The translations under genes and the position numbers were made by a program. Below the pieces are notes generated by a model. That model was not told the DNA's origin. It made no database searches and saw nothing but the letters and a program-made list of their open reading frames with translations. Below are positions 39,801 through 52,454 of a DNA stretch of 64,000 nt, in pieces. The number at the start of each line of letters is the position of its first letter. Position 1 is the stretch's first letter. This stretch comes from Maniola hyperantus (Eukaryota > Arthropoda > Insecta > Lepidoptera > Nymphalidae): NCBI RefSeq assembly GCF_902806685.2, contig NC_048552.1, forward strand, positions 8,955,662-9,019,661. The letters are read 5' to 3'.

Positions 39801-42800
39801 TTGGGATGCAAGTGTACTATGTATATGTTATCTCTGTACTAAATAAAGGCCGTGACATGGATTTAAGTTTTTGAAAACCCTGTGGGAACTATTTGATTTT
39901 CTGGGACAAAAAGTAGCCTATGCCCTGGGGTAGGTAAGCTAACTCTATACCAAATTTCGTCAAAATCATGTTCATGAACAAATAATTCGTATTTTGAATT
40001 TTCAAAGTTAGATAACTAATACCAAGTGCGGTATCATATCAAAGGGCTTTACCGGGACATTCTAAAACCGATTTTTTATGCTTAATAGTTTTATATAAAT
40101 AATCGTGAAAAATGTCGAAACTACGACTCTAGTACGGAACTGTCGGAGCGTTAGTCTGACTGGCACTTGGCCGGTTTTTTCCTAGACATACATTAATTAT
40201 TTATATGTATTTTTTATTCTTTGTTATAGTAAGCAATAAAGATGTTTAAATAAATAAATACATTTGTTTGTCATATCCGCCTTTATTGGATTTGTCATGA
40301 CATCATAATATTATAGTCATAGTGTAGTATAATATTAATATTTCTTTTTTGTCTATAGAATAACTGCAGTATGTGGTGACTACTATATCGGGGGTCGTCA
40401 GTTCGACTCCTTGACCGAGCTAGTGGGCTTTTATAGCCACTGCTCTGATCTTTTGAAGCGCGAACGTTTGATCGAACCGGTGCCGCCACCTGAACCTGTG
40501 AATGATAAGAAGGTACTTTTCGATTCTTATTTTAAATTTAAATGTGTATTAAGTGATTTGTCGCTCATTTTTATGCACAAAAAATATAATTGTATTTATT
40601 GAATATAGGGAAATATGATATGTATTTTCTAGAAAGTGAAACACATATTTATGCATAATACCTATATAATATGAAGTATATAATTTGTATGAAGTTGTGT
40701 CGTATGATAAAGCCACCATTGAGGATATTTGATGTTTGGTGGTTTAAGAACGAATATCAATTTAAGGTGCTGTTATATTTCAAGATTCCTTTTATTATTG
40801 GGGCTTTGTTAATAAAATAGAGTAATTCATGTTTTTCTCTTATAGCGCGTAGTGGCGATTCTGCCATACACCAAGATGCCGGACACGGACGAATTGACCT
40901 TCCAGAAGGGCGATATATTCTTCGTGCATAACGACATGGGCGACGGCTGGCTATGGGTCACAGCACACAGGTATGACTTCGATTTTATCGTATTCTACAT
41001 AATACGTTAAATATACAGAGTTCTGAGTGTGAAACTAAAAAACTTGACACCAGTGTTGTATGTCAAAATTGTATGCCAGGACCATGAATGTATATAGTAA
41101 TGGCGGGTCGGCGTCGCGCATTGTTTTATATCTAGATATTGAATCGGATCTTTATACAGTGCTAGTCTACATAATGCAAAAACTCTATGTGAATGTATTC
41201 AGTTGGGAATCGATTTACAATGTAACATTTTTCACCTTCCTACGACTGTGTTTTGTTTGCTCTTTAGAAACAATTCGCCTTGCTAGAGTGGATTTATACA
41301 CTATCATTTCCGTTAACATTTACTAGTGCGTAACTCCTGTATAGGCAAAGAAATATCTGAAAGGATAAGTATATATAAGATAAGTACTTGAATAATTGCA
41401 ATTATAAAATTAACGCAAATTTTAGTATGCAATTATTTTTTTACATATATTGCACTGTCGTTTTTTTTAATAATATCCATGTCCAGTTACTGTACAAATA
41501 TCAAAATATTTAAATAGGTACCTACATCCTACCTATATCATATCAAGTCCAACATCTGCTATCAGTGCTGTAGCCTGTAGCTATTTATCGTTCAGGAAAG
41601 TTTGTCCTTAAAAATAATCAAGAAATACATCCATATTCATAATAGTATAAACGACTTTTATTTTAATAAGATTAAACGCGTAGAATTTGATTCCTCACGC
41701 GCCATTTTAACTTTTTTGTCAAATTTCACGTCAAAAGTACGATTTTAGTCCTTATTATAAACGTGAACCATACTTTTGAAATGAGAGTTGACCCCTAGAG
41801 TTAAAATGGTGCGTGAGGAGTCATTTTTTACGGACTATATTTCTATAGAGTATTCACTAAGATTTGAAGTCATTTTCTCCAGGACTGGTCCCAGTACATA
41901 TAAAAAAGAAAACACTTTTTTTCGAACTAGCTGATGCCCGCAACTTCGTCCGCGTGGATTTAGTTGTTTAAAATCCCGTGGGAACTCTTTGCTATTCTGA
42001 GATAAAAGTAGTCTATGTCACGCTCCAGGTCTTTAACTATATCCATGCATTATGCAAATATTCACGTCGATCCGTTGCTCCGTTGCAGCGTGATTGAATG
42101 ATGAACCAACAAACCAACAAACAAACACACTTTCGCATTTATATATGGGTAGTGATTTAAAACTGGTATTTTCCTGGTATTCCTCTTTTGTGGTGTAGTT
42201 ATAGTATTGGCATCCTTAGTAACTATTCACGAGGTTATGGCAGGTCAAGTAGAACAGTCAAGGTAGGATGGTCACAAGGTTCCCTTTGCATATTTTATAG
42301 TGTAATACATACACTTATTGGTTATGCTTATGTTTCAACTGTGTACCTACAATAACCATTTTATAAAATAATTAGATATTAGACGATAGTAAGTTTAATT
42401 AGGTACTTATAATATGTTGTTAAGAGAGACACCTACAACAAAGTTATCGGCCACATCCTAGCCTTAAAGCAAATGAAATCACAAACTATGTATGTATGAT
42501 GTAGCTTCAGGGCCTGGCATGGCAATTCTCTACCGTCCCGTCCTCCAATGTGCGCAGGCCCTTAGTCTCTATAGTTCAACGATTTCTATATACTTATGTG
42601 TAGGGAATAATCTCGGCAGAGGTAATTTTATTCATTAATTATTTGATATTTCAATCTAACAACCGGCAAAGACGTGCCGTGAAGCGATTTAGCGTTCCGA
42701 TACTATGCCGCGTAGAAACTAAACTGCCATACCTTCCTAGTTAGCTGCTGTACCTTAGACTGCCTCGGCACTTACCACCAAGTGAGATAACAATCAGGTT

Positions 42801-45800
42801 CCTATGTACTTGTCATCAAATAAAAATAATAATATGTAATGTGTTTTTGAAAAGATTTCTATTCAAGTACACTTTTGAAATGCCTTCGAACTACTGTCAA
42901 GTGATTGTACCTCTACTTTATTATACCCAACAGAACGGGTGAGCAAGGAATGATCTTCAGAGAGCTAGTTGAGGACCTAGATCCTTCGATCGACCCGAAC
43001 ACCGTCTTTTCTTGGTTCCACCCCAACTGTACCAAGAGCGAAGCGGTCGATATGCTGGTCAAAGCTGGACCAGGAAGTTTTCTAGTCAGGTATGTTGCTA
43101 TGTAGTTTTTTAGGGTTCGAAAACCTATTACTAAGCCTCCGCTATCCGTCCGTCCGCCAAGGTAATCCGTCTGTAGGTAGAGAATTGAAATTTTTACAGA
43201 ATGTGTATCTATTGCCGTTATAACAACAAATGATAAAAATATAGAAATGACCGCCATGAAAAAAAATATTAAGTGTTATTTCTTCTACAATGGTACGGAA
43301 TCCTTCGTGTGTGAGTCCGATTCGCACTTGACAGGTTTTTAAATATTGCCATATTATCGTAATTAATATTATGGATGTAAATAAATAAATGAAATTACTT
43401 ACACACCACACCGCATTTTACTTACGCTTCGATTCGCGACCAATGTGAATCGAACCTTACTGTCAGGGGTACTAATAGGTGTACTTACGCTTACTGATGC
43501 TCTATGAGAGAAAATACCTTATCTGACTCGCCCCTGTCATCCCACAGAATTGCTCTGTCTAAAAGTCTCCGACAATGAAATGTATCAGTAGCTTTTTAGG
43601 CTGTACTTGTATTGAGTATCAACAAATTCACTGAACAAAGTAAAAATAAGCATTATTCGGTATTTTTAGGCCCTCAGATAATTCTCCTGGAGACTACTCC
43701 TTGTTCTTCCACATCAACAACCAGATCCAAAGGTTCAGGATTGAAAAGAAGGGGGTGCGGTATTTAATGGGAGGGAGGACGTTTGAATGCTTGGACGCGG
43801 TCATCAACAGATACAGGAAGGAACAGATTGTTGAGGGGCACACACTTGGACAGCCTGTAAGTTTTTATATCACACTAATTTTATTTTCAACGTATTCATC
43901 CGGCTCGAAGGACCACAACTACAGAATGAAACGCGATATTGAAGTTTAATTGATTTTTGGATAATAGAACTAATAATAAGTACGTTTATTTTAAGAAAAA
44001 CGTCACGATTATGTCCCTCACAAGAAAAGATCTTTTGTGAAAATAAGAACTGAGCTAAATTGTACATACAGTTTTCTTTTAATAATACTTTGATATTTTA
44101 TGAATCAAAAAGTAAGCAGTAATCATGATAAACCCGAGAACACATTTTCACGGATTGAAACCATCAAGAATTTTTTTTTAATAGTTCTATTTTATTATCT
44201 TCATCAATGAAACATTTTCGGCAACTACGCTGCGGGGTCGATAACATTAATATTTAATTAAATATTCTATTACAGTTAATCGCCGAAGGTCACGTTATTG
44301 AGCCGCAACAGAACGCAACAGGGGCGGCCGCTGAGAAAATTTACGCCACTCTCAGGGAATGTCGAGATCAAATCGGCCTCAAGAAGATGAAGGGCATCAA
44401 ACACCAGGGATACTTGCATAAGAAATCTGATAAAGGAGCTAAGAAGTGGAAGGCTTTATACTTCGTGCTTTTACAAGAAGGCACCGATACGCACCTTTAC
44501 TTTTACGACTCACCGAAGCGGACGAAGCCGAAAGGGCTAATCGATCTATCCTGTGCTTATTTATATCAGGTATGTACCGTACCGCAAGCAATTTCTTCCT
44601 TAGTCTTAAGAAAACCTTGCAAAATTCAGTAGTCTGTACGTTTATATGTCTGTTTGTACTGGTGGATACCCTGCGTGTGCTACTACGCTAAAAAAACCCA
44701 CTCTAAAACCATCTTCTCATTATTGCCTTTTTAATGAAATCGGTTTTCAGTCCATCAGTTGGAGGGGTTCAAAGTCTATTACAGACAGGTTTTTGTGTTA
44801 TCTATATTGTAATTAGATTGTTATTACTAGGTGCACGAATCGCTATGGGAGAGGGAGTTCTGCTTCCAACTAGTGGAGCGCGCGTTGCCGTGTCTGTCGA
44901 CGCATACATTTTTAGCGGCATCCGCGGCGCACGAGCTACGGGCGTGGCTCGACGCGCTGCGGCCGCTCTGCGTACCGCAGCAGGCAAGACACCACTGCAA
45001 GGTAAGAAGGCTCGCTATAATATAGCACGACTCGCTGTAATGTACGACTTTTGCTCGTTGTATTGTGGACGCCTTCCTAAAAGATCCGTAATTTTCTTCT
45101 TTTTTTATTTTTTATTTAGAAAACAAACAGCTAAACATATTACATAGTTTTAACCTTAATCTAGAAATTTCGGTTAGCCAGTGGCCCCGATTCTCTAGTC
45201 TCTCTCTAAACTAAATTTAGAGTATCTGCATCCTTTTCTTTTTACTAATGCTAAAAAAGGAACGGAACATGACTTTCATATTTAAAGACTCTAAATTTTA
45301 GTGCACAATACAAATTTAAACAGTAGGTTCGCGAGTGCGTGCTAAAATCACGGGTTTTACTATCTAAAAATTAATTTTAGAAATGTCAAACTGCTTCTGT
45401 CCTTTTCATATTACAATAGTAAGAAGAGGTTGCGAATACTCTAAAATTAGGTTGTGCTTAGAATCGGTGCCAATGAAGGTTTTCACTAAAAATTAAATTT
45501 GTAATTACTAGTTTCTACATATCCCGATCGGGTCGATATACTTATATTTAACTTTGGACCGCATACAATAGTTATAGGCAGGTAAGGTTTGCAGCTGCAA
45601 TCAGGAAAGATTTCCTGATTTCAGATACAAACCTACCGTACCTATAAAAGAATATGTCAATATGTTGGTATTTATTGTTGTACCTATCGCATGACCTGTG
45701 GAGAAATTTGTTTCTGCAGTAATTACGATTTACTTGTGAAAGATGAAATGTATGTTGACTTACTCCACTAGGTGGCGCGCGTGGTGTGGCTGCGCGCGCT

Positions 45801-48800
45801 GCGCGTGCGCTGCGTGACAGCGCACCGCCTGCCCGCGCGCTTGGCGCCGCGCCCGCACCTGCGCCTGGCGCTGGGCGCCGCGCCCGTCGCGCGCACCCGT
45901 GCGCGCCCTTCCCCAGACCCACACTGGGACGACGAGTTTGTTTTCGAGTAAGTGTAAAGGTGGATCCCCACATATGCGCACACACACGAATTTTGCGCAT
46001 AGCGTGCAACAGGCGATAATGGACGCGTCACTCTCTCTGTGTGCACGTGTATGTCATCATCATCGTCACCCTGTGGACGTGCACTGTTGGTCATAGGCTT
46101 TCCCTAAAGAGCGCCACCACACCCGGTCCTCAGCCTTCCTCAGCCAGCCACTTCCCGCCAGCCTCTTAATATCGCCGATCCATCGTGCTGGAGGGCGTCC
46201 CACACTACGCTTGCTTAAACGCGGTCTCCACTCAAGGACTTTCCGGCTCCAACGGCCATCGTCTCTACGACAGGCATGACCTGCCCACTGCCAATTCAGC
46301 TTGCTAATAGTGCATGTCAGGAACGCGTATATTATGTTTGTACATACTCACTCAAAAAACTGACAAACATGTGCCTCCCTAAAACATGCACGTAAACCAC
46401 TCGCAAACCACTCGTGAACATGTCAACATTATGTTATTATTATGCGCCTTGTGTGCGCGGTTCGAGGGCGTGCGCAGGTATGGATCTGCTTTAACTGCCT
46501 ACCCACGAGTTTATGACGCAGCACACAAATGTATGAGCTAGTGTGGAATCTCCAACTAAAAGTGTAGATGTAAAGGCATTTACCCTTAAAACAATTAATA
46601 CAAATAAACAAACAATGTCAAAGATGTTCCGCCGACTCACCATTATGCAGCAGGTTTTTAAAAACCTGAACAAGTATTTAGTTTTTTCTAACAACAAATT
46701 AATTCTTTTAGCGACGTACCACCCGATGTGACGTCATTCACCATTACTGTGCACAACACCGGCAAGAGAGGGAAGGAGTCCGAAGTAAGTATTCCTATAG
46801 TATTAAAAGTTAAAGTCACATGACTAAATAAATCATATTATATTTCAATAGGGGTGTTGCCTATATCAAAATAAATTATTTCCCAGTAATTATATAGAGG
46901 GTCTTCCAAAATACGTAAAATCCACGTCTTTTGATAGTTTTATGTGTGTTAACCATTTTAAATTATCTATTAAACTAAAAACCACGTCGAATGATTGTGA
47001 CGTCACATACCAGTATGTCATAGAAGCTCGCATACTAAGCGCGCGTTTTGACGTTTGATAAAGACAAGTTGCCAAATACCGGATTAGGTCTTTGTCTTTT
47101 TCCTTTGTTAAACTTTGACACGAAATTATTTTCGTCCCAGGTCGCCGAGTTGACGATAGAACTAGCTAATTTGGCCAACGGCGAAGAAGTGGAAGAATGG
47201 TATCCGCTCGCCGGAATGACGCCTATTGGTGAATGGGGCTCTTTAAGACTTCGTATAAGGTATAAAAACTGCTACTCAAAAACACACAATACTTTCTTCA
47301 AATGTGTTTGACATCTTCTGCTGACTTCACGCATGGCTTCATCATTATCAACCGATGGACGTCCACTGCTGGACATAGGTCTCTTGTAGGGACTTCACAC
47401 GCCACGGCTCCCTGCGACTCGTCTGATGTCGTCTGTCGAAATTGTGAATTGCTTACAAGTAGCTACCAAAATGTTTGCCAGTTATTGTAGGTAATTCTCT
47501 TGTACACAATCTTAGGTCTAAATGTAGTGATATCCTTTTCCACAGGGAGCATTTTAAATGGCATTATATTTAGACATGTCATTTTATTGAGATCATGTGC
47601 AACAGAATCAACCACAATTACACTTTTTAACAGGTACATGCAAGAACTTGTGATGCCGCGCGAGGAATACAACCCTCTTCGCCAGTTGCTTCTGGAACCA
47701 GGTTTGCCTGCCGTCAAGGCACTCGCGGACTTGTGTCGGACCGATAGACAGCCCTTGGCGACATGTGAGTTTAGCTCCACATCTTTGTTACTGAAAAATA
47801 TTGAACCATCAAACTACGAAATAGAGTTATGTCCTACCACTATACTTTTTCTTACAAACTGTCTAGATATTACACTGGGTCTACATCATCAACAAGTATT
47901 AGGCGTGAGGCATTCTAACAGAGCCGAAGCGCGGCATCTTTATCAATAATAGCTTCAATAGCTCAACGGGTGAAGGAGTGGACTGAAAACCGAAAGGTCG
48001 ACGGTTCAAACCCCACTCGTTGCACTATTGTCGTACCAACTCCTAGCAAAAGCTTGACGCTTATTTGGAGAGGAAAGGGGTATATTAGTCATTTAACATG
48101 GCTAATAATCTTAATAAAAAAAAAAGTAAGCTTTATTTATTTTGGGGCAGTCAAGGCGACGCGCAACAAACTCAAGCACGCCCAAGTGCGTCGAGCATTC
48201 TTTGTGTTTAGTTTTCAGTATACTATTTTCAACCGTATGTCGAAGTATATAAAGCTAAGTTTAGGTAGTTATCAAAAAAGCTATACTCCATATATTTGCG
48301 TTGGTACAGTACCCGGCAGGAAATATTGTACATCGAGAGCGTTGTCTCTGTCGTTGGGACCGATAAAACGTCACATAGGTATGAGTGACATAGACAACGC
48401 TCTACAAAGCCGAAATCTCTTTCTGAAGGTAGATGTACAATATTTCCTGCTGGCTACTGTACTAAATGTTACAATTCGTATTGAAATTCTTTCAGCGGTG
48501 CTGCACGTGTTCTCGGAGTGCGGTCGCGGGGCGGAGCTAGCCCGCGAGCTGGCGTCAGCGGAAGTGGGTCGCGAGCCCGACCACCGCGCCTTGTTCCGCG
48601 CCGCGTCTCTCGCCACCGCCGTGTTGGACGAGTTCATGCACGCGCTTTGCAAGCCCTTCCTGCAGGTAAACTGCAGTTTCAATGACTCTTTCTACATCGC
48701 ATTCCCCATTGTTGAGGGTTGCGACCCCTTTACATTAATTACACCATCATCATCATTTCCACCCACATCCCAATATTGGGCACAAATCTTCTCTCAGAAT

Positions 48801-51800
48801 GGGGTACAAAGTCCACCATGCTGACAAAGTGCAAAATAGCAGAATTCACGCACCTTTAAGAACATTAAAAAGAACTCTCAAGCATGCAGGTTTCCTCATG
48901 GTGTTTTCTTTACCATTAATGCAAATGATATTTAATTGCTCAAAATACACAAAACTTTGAAAAATTAGAAGTTACGAGCCCGGAATCAAATTCAGATCCC
49001 CTGGAGCCCCCTCCATTTAAGCCATAAAAAATGGCAGTCTTCATAAAAAGTGAAATACAATCGAAAACGGTTAATCCGAAAACGCTCTAACGAAAAATGA
49101 AAGTGAAAAAATAATAATGTTTCAAAAGTGTTTATATTTTAGGCGGCGATAGCGGAGACAGTACAAAAGTTGATCGATTCCAAGCAATCTGCTGAATTGA
49201 ACCCAACGAAAATGGACTCGCCGGATGACGCTTGCAACAATGCTGAGTTCCTGCTTATGATCTTGGATCAGGTGAGTTCAGACGCGGTTGCTATCCAAGA
49301 TTTGGAGAGGGATTTGGGTGAAGGTCATACTCTGGTCTGACTCAATAGTTTTTTTACAATGTAAGTATTTTTATACATTAGGGATGATCATATGTCAAAA
49401 CAAATTATTTCTTAGTAATTATTAAATAGAGGGTCTTCCAAAATTCGTATAATCCACGTCCGCTGTTAGTTTCAAGTTTGGACTAAAAAAGTACGTCAAA
49501 ATACGTCAAATGACGCCAAATGTGTATGTCATACATACCTTACATATACATTTGATAAAAAGTCGCTGATTTGGATAGTATAAGTCCCGCAAATTGCTAT
49601 TACGCTGGAACCATGTCATTAATATCGAAATGACGTCATTTTGACGTCAGCCGAAATAAAAATATACCATCAGCTCGAAACTTCAGTCTAGTGCTGACGT
49701 TACTTAAATGGCATGGCGGCCACGCGTATTAGCAATTTGCGGGACTTATGGTCATCATCCCTATTTGCAATTTTTTTTGCACATACACATTTTTTTGATG
49801 TTTAGGTATGTAAGGATTTATAGAAATCATTACTACTTTATAGATTTTTAGAAATCTCCTTAGGTGAAGTTGAGGTCTGCCAGGACAATAATAAAGGTTT
49901 ATTTTAACTATTCACGGTTGTAAAGGAACATGAGCTTTTTGAAATCCTGGGCAGTTTTCGAAAGCTTTTTTCGTGGTCACACATAAAAATGGTAACAAAA
50001 AAAAACCGGCCAAGTGCGAGTCAGGCTCGCGCACCGTGGGTTCCGTAGTGCAGTCGTATTTTTTCGACATTTTGCACGATAATTCAAAAACTACGATGCA
50101 TAAAAATAAATAAAAATCTGTTTTAGAATGCACAGGTGAAGCCCTTTCATATGAGACCCCACATGATATAGTTATCTCACTTCGAATATTGAAAATACTA
50201 ATTCTTAGTTCATGACCACAATTTTTTTTTTGTGCGATGTGACCACAAATTCACGGTTTTCAGATTTTTTCCCTAATGCCGGCTATAAGACCTACCTACC
50301 TACCAAGTTTCATGATTCTAGGTCAACGGAAAGTACCCTGTAGGTTTCTTGACAGACCGACAGACAGACAACAACATGTGATCCGTTTTCCCTTTTGAGG
50401 TACGCCGTACGGAACCATAAAAACCTCATCATAAGTGCAAAATGTTACTGGTAGGTACTATAGAATACATACTTATACATTTTTTGTGTCATCCATGTGT
50501 CATCTTTCAGATAGATTCTTGTTTACCTGTAAAAATTGTTTTTCACTTCTCATGTGTAAATCTCTCAACATAAAGTTCTTCTTCAAAATGCGTTGTTTTA
50601 TGCCCTTGTTGTACAAACTTCTATTTTAGATTATTATATTAGTCAAAATACCTATTCTTGAGATAAATTATCCAGCTGTGATGGTGGAATGTTTTAGATA
50701 ACGCTGTCGATATTCACGTCCCCCGAGGCTTGTCCGCGGCCCGTGCGTTACCTGTGCGGCTGCCTGCAACGCGCCGCCGTCGCCAAGTGGCCCAACGAGA
50801 GATTTGTACGCACCAGGGTTGTATCAGGTTCGTACTATCAGTACCGTTCATACTTTCGTAACACATTGTACCATTACAAAATGCGAAAGCGTGTCTGGTT
50901 CCACCCCAACTGTGCCAAGAGTGAAGCAGTTGATATGCTGGTCAAAGCTGGACCAGGAAGTTTTCTAGTCAGGTATGTTGCTGTTACTTTTCAGGATTTC
51001 GTTCCCGAAGAGTGCCAATAGGATTAGATTACTAAGCCTCCGCTGGCCGTCCGTCTGCTAGCGGGCTGTACCTATCTCGTGAACTGTAATAGGTAGAGAG
51101 TTGAAATTTTAACAGAATGTGGATTTCTATTGCCGCTTTCTATTAACAAAAAATACAAAATGGCCACCATGAAAAAAAGTGTAGTTTCTTGTACTATGGT
51201 ACAGAACCCTTCGCGTGCGAGTCCGAGTCGCACTTGGCCAATCGGCTTAACCGATTTGCATATATCGTCTTTTCTAGGGCTGACAAAATCATCGACCCTA
51301 TAATAATTTTGATTCATGATATCAAGACTTAAATCAATAAATAACTATGTGCCCTATCTTTCATGACATAGGGTTTATTTTCCTACGGTTGATATGCCCC
51401 GCCCTCGTGGAGCCGCGAGCGTGGGGCCTGGTGTCTGCGGCGCCGCCTCCGCACTCCCAGCGCTCGCTGTTGATGGTCGCTAAATGTTTGCAGAACCTCG
51501 CCAACCTCATCGAATTTGGAGCCAAGGTCTGTATATGATTCACCCATCTCCTTCTTAAATGCTACATACAAGGATCTGTATTTTTAGTAGGTTTGTTTCA
51601 TGTGTTAGTATGTGTTTGAATGTTTGAGTGTGAAGTCAATGTGTAAGTGTGTGAATTGTTGTATGGCATAGGTGCTTATGTATGTGTGCATGCCTTTATT
51701 AAATGTATTGTGACTTTAATGTTTTTGTCTGATGAAACCTAATAAGTGCTTTAGTGTGGCACTAAAATATTATCGCAAAAATCTTTTGTAATTGATTGAT

Positions 51801-52337
51801 ACTCTTTCATTTTAGGAACCTTATATGGAAGTGGTGAATCCGTTTATACTGAAGAACAAAGAACGTATGGTAGTATTTTTGGATCAATTGAGCTCCGTGC
51901 CAGATCCTGGCAACACGCCCGCAAACTCAAACAATAATTTTGATATTGGTAAGTTTAAAATAGATATTTAGATTGTATTCATTCAAACAAAAAATTGAGT
52001 GTCAACTGCTAACCCCAATGGCACAGTAAAGTAAAATCGATTTGACTGTAGCTAATTCTGTTGTACACCATCTCATAACTAAATTGACAGATTTAAATGT
52101 ATTGCTAGTTGCTACTCCTTTCATAATGCACCCTACTCACAATATCATATTCATAATCCTACAAGTACATAAATTTTGTATGCAGCTAAAGAACTAGCAA
52201 CAATCCACCACATCTGCGTGTCACATCTGAGCGAGCTACAGAACCTGGCCAAGAGTCAACCCGCCATCAGGAAGCTGGTGACCGTCACCGAGATGCTCAC
52301 CAAGCACAAGCACAAGTACCTCGAGATGATCAGATAG
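36841..52337 (+). CDS. vap: p120 RasGAP (SH2-SH3-SH2-PH-C2-RasGAP)
   Basis: Nineteen exons, all GT-AG: 36841-36997, 37243-37356, 39548-39620, 40359-40512, 40846-40970, 42934-43089, 43670-43856, 44276-44569, 44831-45001, 45772-45947, 46712-46784, 47141-47259, 47634-47764, 48496-48665, 49143-49271, 50698-50827, 51372-51526, 51816-51948, 52186-52337. They sum to 2799 nt, 932 residues. N-SH2 about 66-155 (EWYHGRLDR, phosphotyrosine Arg92 in YLVRESD); SH3 about 167-208 onward (ILPYTK, GDGWLWVTA); C-SH2 about 235-322 (WFHPNC, Arg260 in FLVRPSD); PH about 366-475; C2 about 478-600; RasGAP to the end, with arginine finger Arg678 (LFRAASLAT) and FLRLICPA at 790-797. It turns off Ras by stimulating GTP hydrolysis downstream of receptor tyrosine kinases. 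Ortholog of human RASA1 and Drosophila vap. The first ATG (36841) is preceded only by an in-frame GTG. Confidence 0.97.
37357..39547 (+). other. RasGAP intron 2
   Basis: A 2.2-kb AT-rich intron between the two halves of the first SH2 domain. It holds the microsatellite/hairpin at 38929-39071 and a truncated AATTCTGTTGTA-family MITE at 38572-38645. No further coding exon was seen. Confidence 0.6.
38929..39071 (+). repeat. TG microsatellite followed by 20-bp hairpin
   Basis: An interrupted GT/TG run from about 38929 to 38985, then gagaga units, then taattatactagtatctata (39024-39043) with its exact reverse complement at 39052-39071. It lies in RasGAP intron 2. Confidence 0.8.
39990..40182 (-). 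repeat. Inverted 'ggccaagtgcgag' family repeat
   Basis: Read in reverse it gives ggccaagtgccagtcagact, then ttcgacatttttcacgat and gtaaagccctttgatatg, matching 21865-22273. It lies in RasGAP intron 3. Confidence 0.6.
41692..41819. mobile_element. Foldback MITE, CTCACTCGC family, copy 2 (RasGAP intron)
   Basis: Starts tcctcacgcgccattttaac and ends with the matching inverted arm (ttaaaatggtgcgtgagga). It shares the central block of the copy at 4834-4958, with more mismatches between arms. Confidence 0.7.
47487..47619. mobile_element. MITE, 'AATTCTGTTGTACAC' family (RasGAP intron)
   Basis: Left taggtaattctcttgtacac, right catgtgcaacagaatcaacc. It lies between RasGAP exons and ends 14 bp before the exon at 47634. 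Confidence 0.65.
47951..48125 (+). mobile_element. tRNA-derived SINE, copy 2 (RasGAP intron)
   Basis: Head agcttcaatagctcaacggg, B box GGTTCAAACCC at 48003-48013, body gtcgtaccaactcctagcaa, then an A-rich end near 48115-48125. It lies in the intron between the RasGAP exons at 47634 and 48496. Confidence 0.8.
48305..48461. mobile_element. CAGTA-type MITE, copy 2 (RasGAP intron)
   Basis: Same family as 1087-1258, with TA at both outer edges (48305-48306 and 48460-48461). It ends only 34 bp before the RasGAP exon at 48496, so it may supply the branch point region of that intron. Confidence 0.8.
48745..49020 (-). mobile_element. SINE-like repeat in RasGAP intron
   Basis: Read in reverse, it has a weak B-box-like stretch (gaatttgattccgggctcg) followed by a body that includes caaaagttt-type and catgcttgagagttct segments, like those in the second SINE family. 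Too degenerate for a firm subfamily. Confidence 0.45.
49381..49761. mobile_element. GGGATGATCAT-family MITE, split by a nested MITE
   Basis: Left end gggatgatcatatgtcaaaa and right end ggtcatcatccc are complementary. The body includes gagggtcttccaaaattcgt then ataatccacg. A relative without the insertion is at 59649-59834 (inverted), and a diverged one is at about 46853-47070. Confidence 0.75.
49579..49749. mobile_element. MITE, TATAAGTCCCGC family, copy 2, nested
   Basis: Same termini and core as 23431-23588. It sits inside another element whose inverted ends are at 49381 and 49761, so it is a younger insertion. It lies in the intron after the RasGAP exon 49143-49271. Confidence 0.85.
49999..50426 (+). 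repeat. 'ggccaagtgcgag' family repeat (RasGAP intron)
   Basis: Collinear with 21865-22273 (ggccaagtgcgagtcaggct, ttttttcgacattttgcacg, tcatgattctaggtcaacgg, and a gtacggaacc end). It lies in the intron between exons 49143-49271 and 50698-50827. Confidence 0.75.
50895..51240 (+). repeat. Duplicated RasGAP SH2 exon fragment plus adjoining intron
   Basis: Repeats 43012-43334: the last 77 coding nt of the second-SH2 exon (WFHPNC...SFLV), its GT donor, and about 240 nt of downstream intron. The coding part differs by four bases, three silent and one Thr-to-Ala; the intron part has diverged more. It lies inside the intron after exon 50698-50827. It could not be spliced in without a frameshift (an 83-nt exon if the AG at 50888-50889 is used), so it is treated as a non-coding copy. 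Confidence 0.85.
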
Positions 52338-52381
52338 GATACGCCGACACAGAACACAGGTAAATGCATACATTCCCCACC

Positions 52382-52454
52382 TCTGAGAGAGCTACAGAAC
52401 CTGGTCAGGAGACAACCCACCATCAGGAAACTGGTGACAGACACAGAGATGCTC
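52382..52454 (+). repeat. Partial copy of RasGAP terminal exon in 3' region
   Basis: Resembles 52225-52300 of the last coding exon (LRELQNLVRRQPTIRKLV against LSELQNLAKSQPAIRKLV) and runs into TAA. It starts 45 nt after the true stop, behind a possible 3' UTR donor at 52360 (CACAG then GTAAAT). It is an old tandem duplicate, kept in frame but not needed for the main protein. Confidence 0.75.

Noticed and set aside
44734..45147. 137-codon plus-strand ORF
   Set aside because: Out of frame with the PH-domain exon 44831-45001, which has the correct phase and family match in the other frame.
45572..46094. Arg/Ala-rich minus-strand ORFs of 75-145 codons
   Set aside because: Antisense of the GC-rich RasGAP C2 exon; composition reflects GC bias, not a protein.
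47970..48824. 284-codon plus-strand ORF
   Set aside because: It runs through a SINE, a MITE and one RasGAP exon without regard to splice sites; only the exon 48496-48665 is real coding.
50743..51021. Read-through ORF joining the RasGAP exon to the duplicated SH2 fragment
   Set aside because: Attractive as a fusion exon, but the normal donor at 50828 is strong, and using the copied donor puts the next exon out of phase.
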